DNA of 17,102 nucleotides, from assembly GCA_023410295.1 (NCBI GenBank), contig JAEYPY010000158.1:1-17102 (forward strand), in the 5' to 3' direction. The translations under genes and the position numbers were made by a program. This document shows, piece by piece, positions 8,506 through 15,150 of the stretch. Within the stretch, counting starts at the first letter, position 1, and every line of letters starts with the position of its first letter. Under the pieces are notes generated by a model that worked only from the letters and a program-made list of their open reading frames with translations, was not told the DNA's origin and did no database searches. Origin of the DNA: Pseudomonadota bacterium. GTDB lineage: Bacteria; Pseudomonadota; Alphaproteobacteria; Caulobacterales; Aquidulcibacteraceae.

Positions 8506-8954
8506 GGCCCCTGCTCCATCACGATGGGCCTTGCCGTGTCGTCGTCTGGATGGAGCGCAGGCGTCACCAGCTCACGCGTGGCGATCGATTTGCCGGGCGC
8601 CAGGCCTTGCGCGACATAATCGAGAAAGCGTTCAAAGCGCGCATCGGCGCTGGCCGCCGCGCTCTCCTCGATGCTCGGATCAAGCGGCGGATTGTGTTCG
8701 AGCCAGACGCGCACGAAGAGAAGCAGCACCTCTTTCATGATCAGCGCTTCACCGATGGCCTTGTCGAGCCGCGCATCGGTGCGCATGCGCTCGCGCTCGC
8801 CATTGCTCGTCGTGTCGAGGACGCGCTTATCGAAGCGCGCTTTCACCGCGTCGGCGATGAGGCTCGACTCTGAGCAATGCCGTTCCTTGGCGAGCCCCAC
8901 GATGCGCTCTTCAAGCGCTGGCGGCAGATAGACGGTGATGCCGGAGCGGGGCAT
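8502..8954 (-). CDS. CopG/ribbon-helix-helix protein in the tra/trb operon
   Basis: A 150-aa protein with an N-terminal ribbon-helix-helix motif: the strand SGITVYLPPAL (4-14), then helices EERIVGLAKERHC and SESSLIADAVKARF. This is the CopG/Arc/MetJ DNA-binding fold. The remainder (about 45-150) is helical and then Pro/Asp-rich, with no recognised domain. It sits between traG and trbB: start 3 bp after the traG stop, with AAGGGGA about 8 nt upstream, and end overlapping trbB. By position it may autoregulate the operon or act in the relaxosome as small RHH accessory proteins do. The sequence alone does not decide between these. A CopG-type gene at this spot is common in alphaproteobacterial trb operons. 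Confidence 0.88.
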   Translation of the reverse strand: MPRSGITVYLPPALEERIVGLAKERHCSESSLIADAVKARFDKRVLDTTSNGERERMRTDARLDKAIGEALIMKEVLLLFVRVWLEHNPPLDPSIEESAAASADARFERFLDYVAQGLAPGKSIATRELVTPALHPDDDTARPIVMEQGP

Positions 8955-8957
8955 GGG

Positions 8958-10997
8958 TCAAATCCCCTTCGAACGCTGCCGCGCCGGCGCTTCTCGCACC
9001 GGCAGCGCTTGCGATGCGTCCGCGTTGGCGCCTGCCGCGCTGACCGCCTGCACGTGAGGCGCGCCATCGGCGCCGGGCGGCGGCAGGATTTGGCCGTCGG
9101 GGCCGCGAAAGCCGGCGAGCGCGCGTTCGGAGATGCTCTGCCCCTTGACCGCCGCTTGCTCGAAGAGATCGGGTTGCGCCTTCAGGCCTGCCTTGGCGAG
9201 CGCGGGCTTCGCGCGTGAGACGGCGGCGGGCGGCTTCGGCACAAAGCCAATGGCGCGCACATTCCGCCAATCATGGGTGACGCTGAGAACCGGCCGTTCG
9301 TTCGAAGCGGGAAAGAGGCGCGCGCGGAAGATGCGCTCCTGGTCGAATTTGAGCTTCTTGGCGCGGATGGGTTTGGCGCCTGAGACAAACATCAATTGCT
9401 CGTCGCGCGGCAGCGCCCGCACCTGCGCCGCCGTGATCAGCGGGCGGCGTTCCTCGCGCATCGTGACCGTACGCCGCCCCCAACCCAGCAGCGGACGCGG
9501 CGTGCGCTCGGTCAGACTTTCGCGCAGCTCCCAGACCTCGCCGGCCATTTTCGAAATGCGCTCGCTGGTGTCGTCGTCACTTGCCGCGAACGCGGTGACG
9601 ATGTGGCAATTGTCGAAAATGACGTTGTCGCGGCCGTATGCCTTGGTGATGTGATTGAGCGATTGGCAGACGAGCGAGGCCTTCAGGCCATAGCCTGCCA
9701 TTGCGCCCATCATCACTTCGAAGAAGGGCATGCGGCCGAGCATTGGAAATTCGTCGAGCAGCAGCAGCATGCGGTGGCGCTTTGCCCGGCCCTGCGCATC
9801 GTGGGTCTGGCTCTCCATCAGCGCGCGCGCGAACTGATTGATGATGAGCCGCATCAGAGGCGTGAGACGCAGCGCATCAGATGGCGGCGGCTGCAAATAG
9901 AGCGTGACCGGCTGCTCCAGGCACATAAGATCGCCGATGCGGAAGTCCGATGTCGCGGTTTTCTTCGCCACGATCTCGTCGGCGAAGAGACCGAAAAAGG
10001 ATTCCGCCGTCGCCTTGATGCCCGATTGCATGCGTTCCTCGCCGGCAAGAAAGCTCTCGGCGGCATGCAGCACTTCGGGATGGATTTCGGGCGCGCCGGT
10101 CGTCGGCGAGATGCGATGATAGACCGACTTCATCTCAACAGCGGTCGCGTCGAGGTCGCGCAATTTCTCGCGCACGATCGCAAGCGTCTTGCGATGGAGC
10201 GGCTCCACATAGAGCACGTGCAGGATGAGGCCGACTAGGACGTGTTTGGCCGAACGGTCCCAAAAATCCTGGTGGCGGCCGTCTCCAGCGGGGTCGACCA
10301 GAATTTCGACGATGTTCTGCACGTCGCGGACCTCGTTTGGGCCGCGGCGCACTTCGAACAACGGGTTGAAGCTCGCCGAATCCGCACGCGTCGGCGCAAA
10401 GCGCAGCACAGGTCCTAGCCTTTCGCGAAAGCCGGCCGTGCCCGGAAAGGCGTGGCGTTCGTCGCCATCGGCGAGCTCGCCTTTGATATCGAGCACGAGC
10501 GCCGAGTGCGGCCAGGCCAGCAAAGTCGGCACCACATGGCCCCTGCCCTTGCCTGACCGCGAGGCGCCGATCAGCAGCTGGTGTTCGGGACCATCGAAGC
10601 AGAGCACTTCGCCATCGAGCTTGCCGAGGACGGCGCCCGCGCTGGCGAATAGCCCGCACGCGGCCGCATCATCGAAACTGCCCCAGGCGCCATCGGCAAA
10701 CGGCTTCATTGCGTGATCGCGACGCATGATCAGAGCAGCAACGATGCAGGCGAAAACGGAGCCGCCGAGCGCGATGAGTTGCGCCGCTGCGAACGGCCGT
10801 GGAAACGCCTCGCTCCAGCGCGCGCTCCACTCAAAGACACGCCAAGGCGGATAGAGCCTCGCGCCCGCTATGGAGACCGCCGACGCGCCCAATGCTGGTT
10901 GATGGCCGAACGTGTCGGCGATGAACGACGAAGCCCAGACGCACGCAGCGACACTGATCGCACTTCCCGCGCCCATCGCTGCCCAACGCCGCTGCAT
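8958..10997 (-). CDS. traG: TraG, VirD4-like conjugal coupling ATPase
   Basis: Type IV coupling protein of 679 aa that links the relaxosome to the secretion channel. Two N-terminal membrane helices (about 8-28 and 70-91) anchor it. Residues about 93-130 have the linker GAWGSFDDAAACGLF. Walker A is GASRSGKG (144-151) and Walker B is MLLLLDEFPML (410-420). VirD4/TraG-typical VLDIKGEL (168-175), SFNPL (209-213), SLVCQSLNHI (441-450) and IVTAFAASDDDTSERIS (466-482) are present. The tail after about 590 is Pro/Ala-rich and probably disordered. The start ATG has GGGAG 7 nt upstream. It is the first gene of the operon, with 245 bp of non-coding sequence ahead of it. A relaxase gene would often be found next to traG but is absent in the visible flank. 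Confidence 0.96.
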   Translation of the reverse strand: MQRRWAAMGAGSAISVAACVWASSFIADTFGHQPALGASAVSIAGARLYPPWRVFEWSARWSEAFPRPFAAAQLIALGGSVFACIVAALIMRRDHAMKPFADGAWGSFDDAAACGLFASAGAVLGKLDGEVLCFDGPEHQLLIGASRSGKGRGHVVPTLLAWPHSALVLDIKGELADGDERHAFPGTAGFRERLGPVLRFAPTRADSASFNPLFEVRRGPNEVRDVQNIVEILVDPAGDGRHQDFWDRSAKHVLVGLILHVLYVEPLHRKTLAIVREKLRDLDATAVEMKSVYHRISPTTGAPEIHPEVLHAAESFLAGEERMQSGIKATAESFFGLFADEIVAKKTATSDFRIGDLMCLEQPVTLYLQPPPSDALRLTPLMRLIINQFARALMESQTHDAQGRAKRHRMLLLLDEFPMLGRMPFFEVMMGAMAGYGLKASLVCQSLNHITKAYGRDNVIFDNCHIVTAFAASDDDTSERISKMAGEVWELRESLTERTPRPLLGWGRRTVTMREERRPLITAAQVRALPRDEQLMFVSGAKPIRAKKLKFDQERIFRARLFPASNERPVLSVTHDWRNVRAIGFVPKPPAAVSRAKPALAKAGLKAQPDLFEQAAVKGQSISERALAGFRGPDGQILPPPGADGAPHVQAVSAAGANADASQALPVREAPARQRSKGI

Positions 10998-11078
10998 CGA
11001 AACGCTCCCGAGATATCGTCTGGTTCGAACTGACGATCTCAGGTGGAAGCAAATGCGCTTGACGTCGCCGTCTCAACG

Positions 11079-11092
11079 GGTCCCACGGGACC
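11079..11092. repeat. Inverted repeat GGTCCC-AC-GGGACC
   Basis: Perfect 6-bp palindromic arms (11079-11084 and 11087-11092) separated by 2 bp, about 80 bp upstream of the traG start. The spacing and size suit a dimeric DNA-binding protein. No function is shown. Confidence 0.5.
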
Positions 11093-11149
11093 TCTTGATC
11101 AAGCAGACGCTTTGTGATCCGAGCATGCGAAAATCGCGCGTTTGGCGAA

Positions 11150-11168
11150 GTGCGAAGTCGCTTCGCAC
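11150..11168. repeat. Inverted repeat GTGCGAAG-TCG-CTTCGCAC
   Basis: Perfect 8-bp arms (11150-11157 and 11161-11168) with a 3-nt centre, in the gap between traG and the plus-strand small gene. It could be an operator, a transcript hairpin or a transfer-origin element. The core GTCGCTTCGC (11157-11166) recurs within a second hairpin region at 16503-16512. Confidence 0.55.
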
Positions 11169-11183
11169 CGGAGAGGCAATCAC

Positions 11184-11188
11184 GGAGG
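11184..11188 (+). promoter_or_regulatory. Ribosome binding site of the possible leader ORF
   Basis: GGAGG lies 10 nt upstream of the ATG at 11199-11201. It is the best ribosome-binding site in this gap and the main support for translation starting there rather than directly at the GTG at 11243. Confidence 0.45.
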
Positions 11189-11198
11189 AATTAGCGAT

Positions 11199-11246
11199 AT
11201 GTTCGGTGAGACTCGAATGGCGCGCTCGCGTAGAGTTCGATCGTGA
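11199..11246 (+). CDS. Possible 15-aa leader peptide
   Basis: An ATG at 11199 preceded by GGAGG opens a 15-codon Arg-rich ORF (MFGETRMARSRRVRS). Its TGA stop overlaps the GTG start of the next small gene as GTGA (11243-11246). The arrangement is what translational coupling would look like: ribosomes load at the strong site, finish the leader and reinitiate on the 52-aa membrane protein. The peptide could equally be an accident of a non-coding leader, since such short ORFs have little intrinsic support. Confidence 0.3.
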   Translation: MFGETRMARSRRVRS

Positions 11247-11401
11247 GTGAGTATTACGATCCTCGCCGACCACGACCGGAGACGCCGCCAAGGCGCAACA
11301 CGCGCCAGCGCCAATCGACTTGGTCGGTCGCGCTCGAAGCGCTCGGCGGCGGCTTGGTCATCGCCATGATCGTGATGGGCGTCGTGCGGCTGATCACATG
11401 A
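11243..11401 (+). CDS. Small single-span membrane protein (52 aa)
   Basis: GTG-started 52-aa ORF. The N-terminal half is basic and Pro/Arg-rich (YYDPRRPRPETPPRRNTRQR). The C-terminal half is one hydrophobic helix (about 28-51, VALEALGGGLVIAMIVMGVVRLIT), so it predicts a small inner-membrane protein with a cytoplasmic basic tail. An in-frame stop at 11231-11233 rules out a longer version, and there is no good ribosome-binding site right before the GTG. Coupling to the 15-codon ORF upstream (GTGA overlap) may supply it. It faces the SRAP gene tail to tail, 12 bp apart. The family is not recognised. Confidence 0.5.
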   Translation: MSEYYDPRRPRPETPPRRNTRQRQSTWSVALEALGGGLVIAMIVMGVVRLIT

Positions 11402-11413
11402 TCTGGGGCGCGC

Positions 11414-12097
11414 TCACTTGAGATAGCCGCCCGCATATTGCGCCGCTTCGTCAGCCGATACGATCTCCAGTGCGTCTCTCGGCAATACGCGCGCCTGGAT
11501 CGCTTCAATCTCCGCCGCCGGCGCTTGAAGCCATTCGCTCTGTTCGGCCTCGCTACGGAGAATGACCGGCATCGCCTTGGCGTGGACCGGGCGCACCAGC
11601 TCGTTGGCTTCGGTGGTGAGAAAGCTGAAGAGCTGATGGGTTCCGACATTGGGCTCCTTCTTGGAGCCGTAATCGCCTTCCCTTTGGCGCCAGATGCCAG
11701 CGAAATAGAGAAGACCGCGATCGGGCGAGGCAAACCAGCGGATTTGCTTCTTACCCTTTGGCGAGGCGTCCTCGTATTCGCTGAAGGCCGTGAACGGAAC
11801 GATGCAGCGATGCGCTTGTCCCAGAAGCGGTCGCCAATGCGGGCTCTTCACATTGCGGATGTTAGTGACGGGCGCGCCGCCGAATTGCGGCGGGCCAGGA
11901 AGACCCCAGCGCATCTTGGCCCATTCAAGCTCGCCCTTATCGTTGAGCTTGATGATAGGTCCGTAGCTCTTGGGGAAGACTTCGAGAACGGCGTTGCCGA
12001 GGAGCGGATTGATGCGCGTCTCGCTCCATTCGTCGAAGCCGTAATAGTCGCGCTCTATCCCGGCCTTGCGGATGTCGGAGGCGTAGCGATTGCACAT
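11414..12097 (-). CDS. SRAP-domain protein (SOS response-associated peptidase, YedK/HMCES family)
   Basis: SRAP family protein of 227 aa. This family makes a thiazolidine DNA-protein crosslink with abasic sites in single-stranded DNA through Cys2. The active-site set is visible: Met1 is followed directly by Cys2 (MCNRYA), an Asn in VTNIRNVKSP (79-82), Glu107 in FTAFSEYE and His172 in VHAKAMPVIL. WRPLLGQAHRCIVPF also fits the family. Length is normal. The start is fixed by the need for Cys2. Upstream there is no clear Shine-Dalgarno. The protease gene on the same strand ends 87 bp before it. SRAP genes are frequent on mobile elements, where they are thought to guard ssDNA. That role here is inference. 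Confidence 0.92.
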   Translation of the reverse strand: MCNRYASDIRKAGIERDYYGFDEWSETRINPLLGNAVLEVFPKSYGPIIKLNDKGELEWAKMRWGLPGPPQFGGAPVTNIRNVKSPHWRPLLGQAHRCIVPFTAFSEYEDASPKGKKQIRWFASPDRGLLYFAGIWRQREGDYGSKKEPNVGTHQLFSFLTTEANELVRPVHAKAMPVILRSEAEQSEWLQAPAAEIEAIQARVLPRDALEIVSADEAAQYAGGYLK

Positions 12098-12184
12098 GAC
12101 GAGGAGAGTAGGCGTATAGAGGTCGCCGGGCTACGCAGATTTAGGCGGCGTACGCATACCCGGCGCGTCGCGCGAGCATTTCTC

Positions 12185-13279
12185 TCATTCCTCAGCTTCT
12201 TGCGCCCTGCGCAGCACAAACGTCGGACCATCGAACGTCGACGGCGGCGTGCCAGCCTGAAGTCCGGCAAAGTTCTCAAACGCACGACCCTTATAGCTCT
12301 TGGCAATCGGCATGCTGACAGCAAGGCCTTCGGGAAGCTGCTGATACGCCAGATCTCGGAAACTGCCGTCAGAGCGGATTCCGCCAGAGTCGAGTAGATC
12401 GATGATTCTTCGCGTTCCGTTGATCCGAAAATTCGGATTGCCGAAAATGTTGGCGCCGAACGTGATGGCGTTCAGAACGTAAGGAAAGAACAGGGATCCA
12501 AGAGATTGGTTCACATCGAATGCAGTCGCAGAATTCATGCCGAAGATCACGCCGCGCCGGAGGTCAAAGATGGGTCCCCCGCTCATGCCGCTACGCAAGT
12601 CGCCAGCGAAGGTGAAACACGGCCCACGCAAATAGCTGGCTGCGTACTCACGCAGGAAGACGTTCTGAATTGCGCCTTCCACGACGCGAAATTCGTGGGC
12701 GTAGTCCCGGCTCCAGTCAAAGTCCGCAGCCTCAGCCAAGGGTATGCCCCCGTCGGGAAAGCGAAAATTGCAGTATCCAACGGCGTGCACGACATCGTCC
12801 GGCTCTGGCAGGCCAAAGCTAATGCTGTGCTCCATCGCTGGTTCGCCCTCGATAAAGTGCGGCGAGCAGAACACGACGTCGCCCGGCGGACCGGCCGTGA
12901 CATGCTCAAGAGCGACGAGGCGAAACTGAACCCCGCCTTCGATCGCATAGTTTCGCAGGATGTAGAGGCCACCCCTCTGAAGCGTCGAGGCCGCTGGCGT
13001 TTCGCCAAGGTTCATCCTGCGCGACAGTGCAGGATCTTGGCGGATGGCTTCTTCAATACAGTGCCATGCCGTGACCGTGAAGCCGACGCCGCCGCCCAGA
13101 TTGAACGCGGTGCCGATAGGCCGTATCCGGCCGTCTAGTTCTAGAAAAAGCGGGTTGACGCCGATCCCCAGCGCATATCCCCAAGGTGGGAGAAGCCAGG
13201 TAGTCTCTTCGCCCTTGCGGAAGTCGAAGAGGTTCATCTGGACTGTCGTACGGCGCTGAGACATGGAGGACGCTACCAT
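12185..13279 (-). CDS. Trypsin-like serine protease, cytoplasmic by prediction
   Basis: A 364-aa protein with a chymotrypsin/trypsin-fold triad: His73 in FTVTAWHC, Asp134 in GDVVFCSP and Ser233 in RSGMSGGPIFD, followed by the usual strand GVIFGMNSA. The body (about 50-265) resembles trypsin-like peptidase domains. The C-terminal 100 residues are unassigned, with NPNFRINGTRRIIDLLDSGGIR. No signal peptide or membrane helix is seen, so it should act in the cytoplasm, unlike DegP-type proteases, and no PDZ domain is present. Alternative starts are ATG at 13264 (residue 6) and 13237 (residue 15), and none has a clear ribosome-binding site. It is divergent from the RES-domain gene across 59 bp and upstream of SRAP on the same strand. 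The substrate is unknown. Confidence 0.82.
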   Translation of the reverse strand: MVASSMSQRRTTVQMNLFDFRKGEETTWLLPPWGYALGIGVNPLFLELDGRIRPIGTAFNLGGGVGFTVTAWHCIEEAIRQDPALSRRMNLGETPAASTLQRGGLYILRNYAIEGGVQFRLVALEHVTAGPPGDVVFCSPHFIEGEPAMEHSISFGLPEPDDVVHAVGYCNFRFPDGGIPLAEAADFDWSRDYAHEFRVVEGAIQNVFLREYAASYLRGPCFTFAGDLRSGMSGGPIFDLRRGVIFGMNSATAFDVNQSLGSLFFPYVLNAITFGANIFGNPNFRINGTRRIIDLLDSGGIRSDGSFRDLAYQQLPEGLAVSMPIAKSYKGRAFENFAGLQAGTPPSTFDGPTFVLRRAQEAEE

Positions 13280-13338
13280 TTACGCGGCGGGCAGTCAGTC
13301 GTGGACCGCGAGACCTCCACATAGGAAACAACGCTGGA

Positions 13339-14412
13339 ATGCGCGACTCACTCTACGCCCAGTTCGACGCTGCGACGTGCACCGATGATGAAGTTGGCAT
13401 CTGTGTTCGCTGCGCCAAAGCCGCGAGCCTCAAGCGCTTCGTCGAGCACCATTCGATCCTGGGCCCGGTGTGTGTGATTTGCTGGCGTACCGATGCGCCT
13501 TATAAAGTTTCGGACCCCGGCAAGCGGACTGAGCTCACCAAACTCCTGCGCGCGCTGATCCGCTTTCACTTAAATGAGCATGAATACAACCCGCACTGGG
13601 GCGGTGAGCATTCGCCCGTCACGTTGCTCATGAAGCCAAATCCCATTTTGGAAACGCCGCAGGACGCCGGCTGTGTCGCACCACTGGGCGATACGGACGC
13701 GTTTCTGGAATCCTATTTTGAGGATCCTTATCCGCCGGTTGACGAAGGCATTTCCATCTATGCGGGCCATGACGACCAGGGCATGCGTCATATCCAGTTC
13801 GCCATCAGCCAAAGAGAAAGCCGCGCACTAAAGGAACTTCGTGACCGTCTTCTTCGCGAAAATGCCTATGCGGTTGAGGCGGCGGCCGAAGCGCTGGTCG
13901 CCAAGCTCGGCGACCGCGTCGTGCATGCTGTCTCCGCCGGCTCGCGCTACGCCCGTGCGCGGATCGGCGTGCATGCTCAGTTTCAGCGGCACAGCGAGGG
14001 ATGGAGTCCCGACATCCGGCATCAGCCTTATCAGGGCGACCGCCTCGGGGCGCCGCCGCCGCCAAGCGCACGCGCCGGCCGGCTCAATCGCACGGGCGTG
14101 GCTTTCCTTTATGCCGCCACCGACATCGGCACGGCGGTCGCAGAGGTCCGGCCTCATCCCGGCCATCTAGTCTCGGTGGGTTGGTTTGAAACCGCAAAGG
14201 CGCTGCGCCTTGCCTGCCTGGATGCCGATATCGCCCTCTTCTCCGCGAACGAACAGGAACTCGACCTCTTCCACTTCCTCCATAGCACCAGCAAGGCGAT
14301 GAGCTACGTCGAAGGCAGCGCACAGGTGCTCAACGTCAAAAGGCTCGCCTACGAGCACGAGGATGCGCCGATGCTGCTTACGCCGGAAGATGGCGATCAC
14401 CGGATCGAGTAG
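13339..14412 (+). CDS. Zinc-ribbon/HEPN-RES N-terminal plus RES-domain protein, RES domain apparently incomplete
   Basis: A 357-aa protein. The N-terminus has a CxxC pair (Cys22/Cys25) and a second (Cys45/Cys48), a zinc-ribbon pattern seen in HEPN/RES N-terminal domain proteins. A helical middle (about 60-190) follows. The RES domain starts near 195: Arg206/Arg208 in SRYARARIG, Arg248 in AGRLNRTGVAFLYAA, Tyr258 and Glu269 in TAVAEVRPHPG. RES proteins such as MbcT degrade NAD+ and are usually toxins. After LFHFLHSTSKAMSYVEGS (310-327) the expected Thr-Gln and Gly/Ser-rich C-terminal segment is missing, and the last 30 residues do not look like RES. It may therefore be truncated, or a divergent or inactive form. 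No Xre-type antitoxin gene is adjacent. The start has only a weak AGGA upstream. Confidence 0.75.
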   Translation: MRDSLYAQFDAATCTDDEVGICVRCAKAASLKRFVEHHSILGPVCVICWRTDAPYKVSDPGKRTELTKLLRALIRFHLNEHEYNPHWGGEHSPVTLLMKPNPILETPQDAGCVAPLGDTDAFLESYFEDPYPPVDEGISIYAGHDDQGMRHIQFAISQRESRALKELRDRLLRENAYAVEAAAEALVAKLGDRVVHAVSAGSRYARARIGVHAQFQRHSEGWSPDIRHQPYQGDRLGAPPPPSARAGRLNRTGVAFLYAATDIGTAVAEVRPHPGHLVSVGWFETAKALRLACLDADIALFSANEQELDLFHFLHSTSKAMSYVEGSAQVLNVKRLAYEHEDAPMLLTPEDGDHRIE

Positions 14413-14427
14413 GCACCCCGCTTCGCG

Positions 14428-15150
14428 TCAGCTGTAGGCGATGCTCTGAAGTGCGTTCGTGGCGTCTGCACGCGAGCCATAGCGACCAATCAGCGGACCG
14501 GTCTCGTCCTGAGTTGAAAGCGGGTGAAGGAGGTGCTTCTTCTGCTCGTCCCTGGTCAGCCGGAAGGCGCGTCCATTGACCCGGCAATAGAGACCGTCGT
14601 GGCCTTTGACCGGCGTCCATTTGCAATCGGCGCCTGAGAGAAAGCGCGCCTCTAATTCCGCGGCGGCTTCGGCGAGCTCACGTTTGCGGCGTCCGCGGCG
14701 CTCGTCGTACTCGCGCATCTCTTCTTCGGCGCAGCGATCATTGATGCGCTGCACGATAGCGGCGAGCTCCGTGCCTCTCGCCTTCTCTTCGTTATAGATC
14801 GCGAGACAGAAGTCTTGCTTGGACGGACTCGGATAGGTCTCGAAGCGGTCCTCGCACATCATATCCATGCGGCTCTGGACGTCGGTGGTGGTGAGGATGG
14901 GGCCCTCGATCTGGTTCAGGAATGCGGTGAGATCCTCGATCGGAATCCAGCACGGAATGGCGCGGCGTAGGAAAGTCTCGCGGGTCAGGTCCCATTTGCG
15001 CCAGATCGGATGGCCGCGGAAAAGCTCCGCCACGATCTCGGCGGCGAGCCGGTCGAGCATGGCGGCGTCGCGAATGTGATCGAGCGATGGCGAGGCGACG
15101 TGCTTGTCGAGCGCCTCGCGCACGATGCGGATGCGAAAATCGTCACTCAT
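14428..15150 (-). CDS. Unrecognised protein, second gene of an overlapping pair
   Basis: Unknown protein (240 aa from the ATG at 15148-15150). That start overlaps the stop of the upstream gene by 8 bp (ATGAGTGA), which suggests coupled translation. An ATG at 15171 would overlap by 29 bp. Visible parts: a helical N-terminal half (IRIVREALDKH, WRKWDLTRETFLRRAI), a charged probable coiled coil (about 135-170, RINDRCAEEEMREYDERRGRRKRELAEAA), and a compact C-terminal segment (about 178-240) with DGLYCRVNGRAFRLTRDE and ADATNALQSIAY that looks like a small beta/alpha domain. No signal peptide, membrane helix or catalytic motif. It converges with the RES gene, 15 bp apart. Confidence 0.75.
   Translation of the reverse strand: MSDDFRIRIVREALDKHVASPSLDHIRDAAMLDRLAAEIVAELFRGHPIWRKWDLTRETFLRRAIPCWIPIEDLTAFLNQIEGPILTTTDVQSRMDMMCEDRFETYPSPSKQDFCLAIYNEEKARGTELAAIVQRINDRCAEEEMREYDERRGRRKRELAEAAAELEARFLSGADCKWTPVKGHDGLYCRVNGRAFRLTRDEQKKHLLHPLSTQDETGPLIGRYGSRADATNALQSIAYS

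Larger units (their letters stand above)
10998..11198. promoter_or_regulatory. Intergenic control region upstream of traG
   Basis: About 245 bp (to the leader and small ORF on the right) lie between traG (minus) and a plus-strand small gene, so this stretch should hold the promoter of the tra/trb operon and of the small gene. Two perfect inverted repeats (11079-11092 and 11150-11168) could be operators, for example for the operon's own ribbon-helix-helix protein, or part of an origin of transfer. No clear -35/-10 pair was identified on either strand. Confidence 0.4.

Noticed and set aside
9396..10238. 280-aa plus-strand ORF opposite traG
   Set aside because: Antisense to conserved TraG sequence; composition typical of a shadow frame.
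10912..11250. 112-aa plus-strand ORF running from inside traG into the small-gene region
   Set aside because: Starts antisense inside traG and lacks a ribosome-binding site. The leader plus 52-aa arrangement explains the region better.
11438..12397. 319-aa plus-strand ORF opposite SRAP and the protease end
   Set aside because: SRAP on the other strand has its complete active site; this frame has no family features.
13280..13338. Antitoxin gene for the RES protein in the divergent gap
   Set aside because: Only 59 bp and no ORF; no Xre/MbcA-like protein is encoded next to the RES gene.
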